Positions 6,322 to 11,530 of a stretch of 11,530 nucleotides of DNA are shown here, one piece after another. The number at the start of each line of letters is the position of its first letter. Positions within the stretch are counted from its first letter, which is position 1. Origin of the DNA: Verrucomicrobiota bacterium (GTDB lineage: Bacteria; Verrucomicrobiota; Verrucomicrobiia; Limisphaerales; UBA11358). A program made the position numbers and the translations under genes. The stretch covers positions 1-11,530 of the forward strand of contig JAJPKI010000187.1 of assembly GCA_021323835.1 (NCBI GenBank), written 5' to 3'. The notes below the pieces were generated by a model. It did not search any database, had not been told where the DNA came from, and saw only the letters and a program-made list of their open reading frames with translations.

Positions 6322-7175
6322 ATCGTTACACAACCGCAACTGCGCTTCGCCGCGCTCTCGAAGACCGCCTGATGATTCTGGCCGGAAAGGAAGGCGGCGA
6401 AATCCAGCGATTCCGTCGTCAAGCAGCCTTTGACCGGCTGTTGTGCCGACTTTTCCAAGATGAAGCATCTCCTTGGTTGTTGAAAGGTGGTTATGCGATG
6501 GAACTTCGCATCCGAGCGGCGCGCACGACACGGGACATTGATCTTGCACTTCGGCAGTCACCAGCAGTTCCGGCGAAGTGGAGTGTTGAAGCCGTGACGG
6601 TCATGTTGCGTCAGGCAGCCGCAATCAATCTTGATGATGGTTTTGAATTCACAATTGGCGACCCGACACTTGGCCTCGATGCCGCGCCTTACGGCGGCTC
6701 GCGTTTTCCGGTGGACGCGCAAATGGCCGGACGCCGTTTCGCGCAATTCCATCTGGATGTCAGTTCCGGCGATGTTCTCCGCGAGCCTTACGAAATTCTT
6801 GAAGGCCGGGATTGGTTTGGTTTTGCCGGATTGACTCGTGCCCGTGTGCCAGCGGTTTCACGAGAGGAGCAGTTCGCTGAAAAATTGCACGCCTACACCT
6901 TGCCGCGGAAAGGGCGGCTTAATTCACGCGTGAAAGATTTGGTGGACTTAGTTCTTTTGATTGAACAATCAAAACTGGACGCGGCCAGTCTGCCAAAGGC
7001 CATTCGTGAAACTTTTCAACGGCGAAAGACGCACGAGCTTCCGACCGCCCTGACCGAGCCTCCAGCCTCGTGGTCCGCACCGTTTGTGGAACTGGCGCAG
7101 GAATGCGGCATTGAGCCTGACATCAATAATCACTTCAGCGCGGTGAAACAATTCTACGACAAGTTGCGCCTGTGA
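6318..7175 (+). CDS. abiEii: AbiEii-family nucleotidyltransferase toxin
   Basis: This 285-aa protein matches the AbiEii/AbiGii toxin family (DUF1814), DNA polymerase beta-like nucleotidyltransferases. Motif I is visible as LLKGGYAMELR (54-64) followed by TRDIDL (71-76), whose D73 and D75 should bind metal. FHLDVS (144-149, D147) gives the next acidic residue. EEQFAEKLHAY (183-193, K189) and RVKDLVDLVLL (204-214, D207 and D210) are the conserved helical motifs III and IV. Nothing catalytic appears to be missing, so the enzyme is probably active. Related toxins modify tRNA or otherwise act through NTP transfer to cause reversible growth arrest and abortive phage infection. It has no ribosome-binding site of its own, and its ATG overlaps the abiEi stop, so expression is probably coupled. 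The length is within the family's usual range. Confidence 0.9.
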   Translation: MNRYTTATALRRALEDRLMILAGKEGGEIQRFRRQAAFDRLLCRLFQDEASPWLLKGGYAMELRIRAARTTRDIDLALRQSPAVPAKWSVEAVTVMLRQAAAINLDDGFEFTIGDPTLGLDAAPYGGSRFPVDAQMAGRRFAQFHLDVSSGDVLREPYEILEGRDWFGFAGLTRARVPAVSREEQFAEKLHAYTLPRKGRLNSRVKDLVDLVLLIEQSKLDAASLPKAIRETFQRRKTHELPTALTEPPASWSAPFVELAQECGIEPDINNHFSAVKQFYDKLRL

Positions 7176-7474
7176 GGTTGGCAGACATTATTTCGTTTGC
7201 GCATTGAAGCGTTAAACGCTCCAATCTGCAAACGATTTGAATTGGATTGTCCGATTAAAAACCTTCAGTGAAAGTTTCAGTAAAAGGGTTAAAAATTGTT
7301 TGTCCATGCGGTAAAAGAGTTAGTTGAAATTGCCAATAAAATCGTGTATTTTGGCTTTGAAATCGAGCGTGGATTCAACAATCCCGGCCATTGGCTCCAC
7401 TTCATCAGCGTAGATTTCCAATAAGTTGCGGAGGCAGTGAAAGAACAGTCCGCATACAGTAAAATGAGGTTTCA
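7176..7474. other. Intergenic stretch after the AbiE pair
   Basis: Besides the palindrome at 7194-7234, this stretch holds an approximate direct repeat (CAGTAAAAGGGTTA near 7278 and CGGTAAAAGAGTTA near 7309) and part of a possible small leftward gene (7320-7484). No larger coding region is supported. Confidence 0.4.
7194..7234. terminator. 41-bp near-perfect palindrome after abiEii, possible bidirectional terminator
   Basis: Arms 7194-7213 and 7215-7234 flank one central A, with 17 of 20 positions complementary; the inner AGCGTT-A-AACGCT and the outer CGTTTGC/GCAAACG are perfect. It begins 18 bp past the toxin stop. There is no run of T directly after it on either strand, so it is not a textbook intrinsic terminator. 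It may instead protect the 3' end of the mRNA or bind a dimeric protein. Confidence 0.4.
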
Positions 7475-7484
7475 ATGCAGCCAT
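7320..7484 (-). CDS. Possible small protein (54 aa), unknown
   Basis: Read leftward from the ATG at 7482-7484 to TAA at 7320-7322, this frame gives 54 residues, with an in-frame stop shortly upstream that fixes the ATG. The C-terminal two thirds (LLEIYADEVEPM, then GIVESTLDFKAKIHDFIG) have an amphipathic, helix-like, acidic composition that looks more like protein than chance. I recognise no family. There is no clear ribosome-binding site. It lies 144 bp beyond the end of the leftward membrane-protein pair and could be co-transcribed. It could equally be the remnant of a larger gene. It overlaps the small rightward frame at 7475 by 10 bp. Confidence 0.35.
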   Translation of the reverse strand: MAALKPHFTVCGLFFHCLRNLLEIYADEVEPMAGIVESTLDFKAKIHDFIGNFN

Positions 7485-7660
7485 GCTCAGTTACGCAGGA
7501 TTGGATGGAAAATCCGTTTGTCGAAAAACAACTCGGCGGATTTACGAGGTTGCAAAACCTGCTCGAAAAAATTTTGGCCGAGACGCAACCTTGCGTCGTG
7601 TCCGTTTATGCGGTCTACGGCCACATCATCAAAAAGATTTACGCGAACCGTTGCAAATAA
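7475..7660 (+). CDS. Possible small protein (61 aa), unknown
   Basis: This rightward frame starts at an ATG with GAGG (7466-7469) 5 nt upstream, a good ribosome-binding site. The product contains LGGFTRLQNLLEKILAE, a plausible amphipathic helix, and a hydrophobic patch CVVSVYAVYGHIIKKIY. I recognise no family. Its last 32 bases overlap the end of the convergent membrane-protein gene, and its start overlaps the other small frame, so probably not both small frames are real. It may be a gene remnant. Confidence 0.35.
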   Translation: MQPCSVTQDWMENPFVEKQLGGFTRLQNLLEKILAETQPCVVSVYAVYGHIIKKIYANRCK

Positions 7661-8243
7661 GCGGATAAACTAGAATAAAAAAAAGTCCACAAACAAAAGT
7701 AACCACATCGCTCACAATAAAACCGTTGTGCAAAATGTAACCGCAGATTCCCATCGCAACGAAATAAATTACTGAAAACGTTGTAACGATTGAAATTTCT
7801 TTTGCATTTGCCCTGCGGCAAAACACGAATGCCATTAAAAGCACCGTTTCCACAATTGAAAATCCAAAGTGAACCCAGCCCGCCGGCAAAATTACTCCCG
7901 ATTTTGAAATCATGTGACCCGAATCCGAATTGTTATATTGCCAAAAAAGTTGCGTCAGCAAATTCAGCACCACGGAGATAAACACAATCACCCAAAGTTT
8001 CTTCATCTGCTTCCACTCAATTACTCGAACCGCAAAAAAATTAAATGGCACAAAAATCCAATCCACAACCATGACAGTTGGATGGTGAAACATAATTTGA
8101 GAAGTCCCCGCACGAAGTGAAAAGAAAAATTGGCCAAGAAAAGAAACAAGTGGCAAAAACGCCAACACAACGCCAGCGATTTGATATGGTCGTTGCGAAG
8201 GTGCTCCCGTCTCTGGCAAAAAATTATTTGACGTTGTCTGCAT
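7629..8243 (-). CDS. Six-helix membrane protein, unknown function
   Basis: The 204-aa product has about six hydrophobic helices (near 21-42, 56-75, 83-101, 122-142, 152-172 and 176-197) joined by short loops, and a cytosol-like charged C-terminus. I recognise no family or catalytic motif. The ATG at 8241-8243 is preferred over a TTG at 8259-8261 in the same frame because neither has a good ribosome-binding site and ATG is the stronger codon. With this start it overlaps the end of the upstream membrane-protein gene by 20 bp, so the two should be translationally coupled and work together. By eye the DNA is clearly AT-rich compared with the restriction, AbiE and pseudopilin genes, which would fit horizontal acquisition. 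A sensor, transporter or defence-effector membrane subunit are all possible; none is shown. Confidence 0.7.
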   Translation of the reverse strand: MQTTSNNFLPETGAPSQRPYQIAGVVLAFLPLVSFLGQFFFSLRAGTSQIMFHHPTVMVVDWIFVPFNFFAVRVIEWKQMKKLWVIVFISVVLNLLTQLFWQYNNSDSGHMISKSGVILPAGWVHFGFSIVETVLLMAFVFCRRANAKEISIVTTFSVIYFVAMGICGYILHNGFIVSDVVTFVCGLFFILVYPLICNGSRKSF

Positions 8244-9033
8244 ATTTTTCAGCCGCTTCAATGATTTGCTTGATGCTTTGGTCTAATTTATATCGCCACC
8301 ATGCAATTACAACTTCGCTAACAAAAAGAACCAAAATGAGCAGCACATAAGCGCTCAACTGAAAACAACTTTTCCGTGGCTCTGGTTGCATTTTTCCAGC
8401 AAGCGCGAGTCCGAATGCCACGAAATTAAAAAACGTCACAATTCTTATTCTTCCAAGTTGAGGACGTTTAAGCCAATAGCGCTCCATCACTCCCAATACT
8501 TCACTTTTAGATTTGTGCATTTGAGTTTTTTGCGTCCTTTGGAGAGCGCGGCGAAAATGGTCGTTGGCCAGGGATTGAGACCAATAATTTACGAAATAAA
8601 AAACCGTCAAGAATCCAGCAGTAAAATCAATATTATTTGGAAACGCTGGCAAAATTCCCAAAGCCGCAGCAAGAACAATAATCGCGGTGGTGTATTCGAC
8701 AGGTGTAAAAGGATTTTCAAGCCAAGATTTCCATAAGTTAAATTCGTGTTGAGTTGCAATCATCCATCGAGCAACCAATATGAGGAGTTCAATAAAAAGA
8801 ATAATCGGAACTATCAAAGTCACTATTTTATTCGGCTCGGAAGAATTCCAAATTGATGGAAAAGTCTGATAAGTTTTTAAAAAATACTCGCCATTAAAAA
8901 ACATCATTGAACTAAAAGAAAATAAAATTATTCCCCACGCAGCCAATTTTAAACCACCAACTTCCCCTGCGTCCGCTACAGGTTCTACAAAATTGTCTTC
9001 CGGCTTGATTTTCTTTTTGCGCTTGTTGGACAT
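8224..9033 (-). CDS. Polytopic membrane protein, unknown function
   Basis: The 269-aa product begins with a strongly basic cytosolic segment (MSNKRKKKIK), then has about six hydrophobic helices (near 28-47, 69-92, 115-132, 137-151, 196-213 and 226-246). A large charged loop (about 152-195) between helices 4 and 5 carries RRALQRTQKTQ and LKRPQLGRIR and should face the cytosol. An amphipathic C-terminal helix follows (SIKQIIEAAEKYAD). I recognise no family. The ATG at 9031-9033 has only a weak GGATG-like site upstream. It is the first gene of a leftward pair with the next membrane protein. The AT-rich codon use differs from the flanking chromosomal-type genes. Confidence 0.75.
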   Translation of the reverse strand: MSNKRKKKIKPEDNFVEPVADAGEVGGLKLAAWGIILFSFSSMMFFNGEYFLKTYQTFPSIWNSSEPNKIVTLIVPIILFIELLILVARWMIATQHEFNLWKSWLENPFTPVEYTTAIIVLAAALGILPAFPNNIDFTAGFLTVFYFVNYWSQSLANDHFRRALQRTQKTQMHKSKSEVLGVMERYWLKRPQLGRIRIVTFFNFVAFGLALAGKMQPEPRKSCFQLSAYVLLILVLFVSEVVIAWWRYKLDQSIKQIIEAAEKYADNVK

Positions 9034-9430
9034 GAGAGCAAACGCATCCTAATTTACATAAGCATTAAGGCAATTGAAAAACTTCTCGCAAATGCTTTGC
9101 GATTTTCACATCCACACGAATTATTCGGATGGCAAATTGTTCCTATGCGAGCGTCATGTTCGAAAGCTCGGATAATTTGCCGAGCAACCATTTGGGGTCA
9201 GCCAAATGGTCGGTGGTCTTCCGAACCGCAGCCGCAGGTTACAACTTGGAGCTTTGAAATAAATTTGTCGCCGATTCGTATTTCGCCCGAGGAAAAAGAT
9301 TTATTTCAAAGCACCAAACACGCTGCGCGATTTTGATTCACACCTTTCCAGGGACGCTAAAGCGCGCAACGACAAAAACATTTGCCATAATTTTCTTTGC
9401 TCGCGTTGCAAATCGAAGTTTAATTCCGTT
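9034..9430. other. 397-bp intergenic region with inverted repeats, no supported gene
   Basis: This separates the divergent membrane-protein pair and pseudopilin gene, so both promoters should be here, but I see no clear sigma70 pair. A frame open through 9097-9336 lacks an ATG with a ribosome-binding site and resembles nothing I know. Hairpins are listed separately. Confidence 0.5.
9166..9312. repeat. Cluster of three inverted repeats
   Basis: GCTCGG (9166-9171) pairs with CCGAGC (9180-9185). CCATTTGG (9188-9195) pairs with CCAAATGG (9202-9209). GCTTTGAAATAAAT (9251-9264) pairs perfectly with its 14-bp complement at 9299-9312 across 34 nt. The first two are only 2 bp apart. They may be the leader structure of a transcript, protein-binding sites, or the ends of a decayed small mobile element. 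Confidence 0.5.
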
Positions 9431-10177
9431 GTGAAGAGAGCCTGCGCATTTACCTTGATTGAACTGCTCGTCGTCATCGCCATTATCGCGATTCTGGCGG
9501 CGATGTTGTTGCCGGCCTTGAGCGCCGCCAAAAAGCGCGCTGCGCAGACCGTGGATTTGAATAATGAAAAACAAATCGCGCTGGGTGTAAAAATGTATAT
9601 CAACGACAACGGCGACATATTTCCCGGCATTGCGTCGCGGCTCTATGGCTTTCATGCGGAGGATTGGATTTATTGGCGCTCCGACACGAATACCTTTCCG
9701 CCATTTGAAAAAAGTCCGGTTGTAGTCGCGATGGCCAATGCCAGTCGCAAAACATTTCAATGTCCGCTTGATACGGAAACGGCCGACCGGTTGAGTTACA
9801 ATTACAACGATGCTTTTGGTCCGTATTATTTCAGTTACAGCATGACCGGTTACGGTTTGGACGGCGACGGCAACAACATCGGCATGTCCACCGTGGTGCA
9901 AACTTCCGGTGGCACAACGACGCCGTATCAATTTCACGAATCTGCCGTGCGCAATCCGGCAAATAAAATCATGCTGGCCGAAGAACCCGGCTCGCTGAAA
10001 TCAAAAGATAGTCCCGACGGTTCGAGCCTTATCAACGATGGCCGTTGGATTCCGACGGGCGACCCGATAACCATTCGGCATGGCGGCAAAGGCGACGCCG
10101 CATTTGCCGACGGGCATGTCCAGCCAATCACGCTCGACTTCGCGATGGATCCGACAAATTCCGAGCCTGATTTGTAA
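9431..10177 (+). CDS. Type II secretion-like pseudopilin with H-X9-DG motif
   Basis: This 248-aa secreted/surface pilin-like protein starts with a short basic leader and a class III signal: cleavage by prepilin peptidase is expected between A6 and F7 (CA/FTLIE), with E11 as the conserved glutamate at mature position 5. The hydrophobic helix FTLIELLVVIAIIAILAAMLLPAL spans 7-30 (key residues F7, E11 and the run to L30), followed by SAAKKRA. The C-terminal H-X9-DG motif is intact (H217, D227, G228, then HV). Proteins of this build are abundant in Verrucomicrobiota, Planctomycetota and Lentisphaerota, where many copies per genome are typical; the substrate role is unknown. The start is GTG at 9431-9433, with no strong ribosome-binding site. 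The stop is 5 bp before the next gene, suggesting an operon. Confidence 0.88.
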   Translation: MKRACAFTLIELLVVIAIIAILAAMLLPALSAAKKRAAQTVDLNNEKQIALGVKMYINDNGDIFPGIASRLYGFHAEDWIYWRSDTNTFPPFEKSPVVVAMANASRKTFQCPLDTETADRLSYNYNDAFGPYYFSYSMTGYGLDGDGNNIGMSTVVQTSGGTTTPYQFHESAVRNPANKIMLAEEPGSLKSKDSPDGSSLINDGRWIPTGDPITIRHGGKGDAAFADGHVQPITLDFAMDPTNSEPDL

Positions 10178-10182
10178 TCGCG

Positions 10183-10914
10183 ATGAAACAAAAAAGCGTC
10201 ATCGCAATTGTCGTAGCAATCGCAGCGCTGGCTGTCATTGCATTTTTCGCCAAACAAAAAATTTCTCCGCCGATAAAAGATGTTTATTTTGTCCTCGACC
10301 CGCACACGCCACCAAATCTCGTCGTCATTCGGCCTGCACACTTTTTCATGCGCGATGCTCGCGGCAATTACTGGCAGGATTTTACGAACAACGGTAAAGT
10401 GAGCACTTATATGTCCGGTCGCGGCGTCACGTTGAAGGAAATGATTTCCGCCGCTTATGGATTTGACCAGCCACGGATTATTTTTCCGGACGCGACGACG
10501 AACCAATTCGATTATCTCGTCACAGTGCCCGACAAAGAAAAAGAGGAATTGCAGGCGGCCATCAAATCGAAATTAGGCTATATCGCGCACGAAGAAAAAC
10601 GCGATATGCCCGCGCTCGCGCTGAAAGTGGAATCACCCAATTTACCGGGCCTGCAAATTAGCACGAACAGTGTGCGAAGCTATCGCGCGGGAAAATTAAC
10701 GCATTTCAAAATTGGCGTCGTGATGTGGTCGCTGCAAAATCGCCTGCAACAACCCGTCGTGGATGAAACCGGCCTGACGAACTTTTACGATTTCCGCTGG
10801 AACTTCGCGGCGCATGACAAACCGACCATTGATAAACAACTTGCCGCTCTCGGGCTTGGCCTTGAGCCAAAAACCGAATCGCTCAATGTGCTTGTCGTGG
10901 AAAAAGCACGTTGA
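10183..10914 (+). CDS. TIGR03435 (DUF3738) family protein, membrane-anchored
   Basis: The 243-aa product has an N-terminal membrane anchor or uncleaved signal (about 6-23) and an exported domain. Family landmarks are in order: GVTLKEMISAAYGF (81-94), FDYLVTVP (109-116), AAIKSKLGYIAHEEKRDMPALAL (125-147, matching the usual 'L..RFKL..H.E.R.LPVYAL' region), PVVDETGLTNFYDF (191-204) and the terminal LGLEPKTESLNVLVVEKA (225-242). TIGR03435 proteins are known mainly from soil Acidobacteriota and Verrucomicrobiota in large paralogous sets; no biochemical function is established. It starts 5 bp after the pseudopilin stop and is probably co-transcribed, so it may act in the envelope with it. It ends 3 bp from a convergent gene, leaving no room for a separate terminator. 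Confidence 0.85.
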   Translation: MKQKSVIAIVVAIAALAVIAFFAKQKISPPIKDVYFVLDPHTPPNLVVIRPAHFFMRDARGNYWQDFTNNGKVSTYMSGRGVTLKEMISAAYGFDQPRIIFPDATTNQFDYLVTVPDKEKEELQAAIKSKLGYIAHEEKRDMPALALKVESPNLPGLQISTNSVRSYRAGKLTHFKIGVVMWSLQNRLQQPVVDETGLTNFYDFRWNFAAHDKPTIDKQLAALGLGLEPKTESLNVLVVEKAR

Positions 10915-10917
10915 TTT

Positions 10918-11530
10918 TTAGACCGCCAGCTTTGGCTTCCAGCGGTTGTGCACCCAAAACCAGTTTGCCGGGTCGCGTCGCACGGCCGCTTCCATCGCCA
11001 CGTTGATGTCGCGCGTGATGTCTTCGCTCGAACGGCGCTGACCGTTTTCAAAGGTGTGAATGGGTTCGCCTGTTTCGATGGTCCAACGGCCCAGGCCGGT
11101 CCGGTAACAAATCGGCACATACAATTCGCAATCGTAACGGCTGGCCATCACTGCCGGCGCCCGCGATGCCCAGCATGGCTGGTCAAAAAATTTCACTTCC
11201 AGTCCGCCATGCCGCGTGCTTTGGTCCGCCACCAGCACCAGCAATAATCCGCCGCGGTTTAAAGCGCGTTTTAAATCCTCCGATTCCGTCCGCCGCTCGA
11301 ACAAAAGATTTCCCGAGCGCGTGCGCAAATCATAAAACAAGCGGTTCAATGCCGGTTGGCGGATGCCGCGATATGTCGCCGCGCATTGATAACCGCCGAT
11401 GTAACTCGCCATGCGCGCGAACAGTTCAAAATTTCCGAAATGACCCGTCGCAAATATACGATTCGCGGGCGGATGGCCGTTGACGATGCCTTCCGACGCG
11501 CCCGAACCTTTGATTTGCAGCACTTCCTGC
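10918..11530 (-). CDS. LpxL/HtrB-like lysophospholipid acyltransferase, 5' part outside window
   Basis: The visible 204 codons are the C-terminal two thirds of an acyltransferase of the lipid A late-acyltransferase family, inner-membrane enzymes that move an acyl chain onto a lipid A precursor or related glycolipid. The catalytic H-X4-E motif appears as GHFGNFEL (about 11422-11445). Downstream are ATYRGIRQPALNRLF, the SGNLLFER segment, GGLLLVLVADQST, a VKFFDQP substrate-site motif and the family ending DPANWFWVHNRWK. The frame is open to the window edge, so the membrane-anchoring N-terminus lies beyond 11530; the GTG at 11521-11523 is internal, not the start. The gene is convergent with the TIGR03435 gene. 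Nothing suggests it belongs to the defence genes. Confidence 0.87.
   Translation of the reverse strand, partial: QEVLQIKGSGASEGIVNGHPPANRIFATGHFGNFELFARMASYIGGYQCAATYRGIRQPALNRLFYDLRTRSGNLLFERRTESEDLKRALNRGGLLLVLVADQSTRHGGLEVKFFDQPCWASRAPAVMASRYDCELYVPICYRTGLGRWTIETGEPIHTFENGQRRSSEDITRDINVAMEAAVRRDPANWFWVHNRWKPKLAV

Noticed and set aside
9097..9336. 79-codon rightward frame before the pseudopilin gene
   Set aside because: It starts at TTG with no ribosome-binding site and passes through three inverted repeats; the phrase SHPHELFGWQIVP looks protein-like, but no start or family supports it.

Overview
The window most likely comes from a member of the Verrucomicrobiota, possibly a Pedosphaera-like soil or freshwater lineage. 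The reasons are a pseudopilin with the FTLIELLVVIA N-terminus, an AAMLLPALSAAK segment and an H-X9-DG C-terminal motif, next to a TIGR03435-family protein, a pairing I associate with Verrucomicrobiota and Acidobacteriota. This assignment is inference from protein families. No rRNA or tRNA gene was seen.

Layout, left to right. (1) Positions 1-678 are a CRISPR array cut by the left edge: ten identical 36-bp repeats and nine unique 34-36 bp spacers, with no cas gene in the window. (2) One base further on is the stop codon of a leftward 959-aa MmeI-like (type IIL) fused restriction endonuclease/adenine methyltransferase. (3) 3560-4296 is non-coding and densely structured: a hairpin touching the start codon, two hairpins sharing a GGGACGC core, three CCTAGG sites, and a phased CAACG repeat with 35-bp higher-order periodicity. 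(4) A leftward gene (GTG start) encodes an uncharacterised 371-aa protein with two zinc ribbons. (5) 5413-5715 is a divergent intergenic region with about 130 bp of nested inverted repeats and a probable operator. (6) An AbiE-type toxin-antitoxin pair runs rightward (abiEi-like, abiEii-like, 4-bp ATGA overlap), followed by a 41-bp near-palindrome. (7) 7300-7660 holds two possible tiny genes. (8) A leftward pair of overlapping genes encodes two polytopic membrane proteins of unknown function in AT-rich DNA. (9) 9034-9430 is non-coding with inverted repeats. (10) A rightward pseudopilin / TIGR03435 pair ends 3 bp from the end of a leftward, edge-truncated LpxL/HtrB-like acyltransferase.

Positions 1 to about 7200, and perhaps to 9033, read as a defence island: CRISPR spacers, a single-protein restriction-modification enzyme and an AbiE abortive-infection module, with two unknowns lying among them or just beside them (the zinc-ribbon protein and the membrane pair). 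From 9431 onward the genes look like ordinary chromosomal content. The parts least explained by known families are the zinc-ribbon gene with its phased downstream repeat, the nested inverted repeat before AbiE, and the membrane-protein pair.
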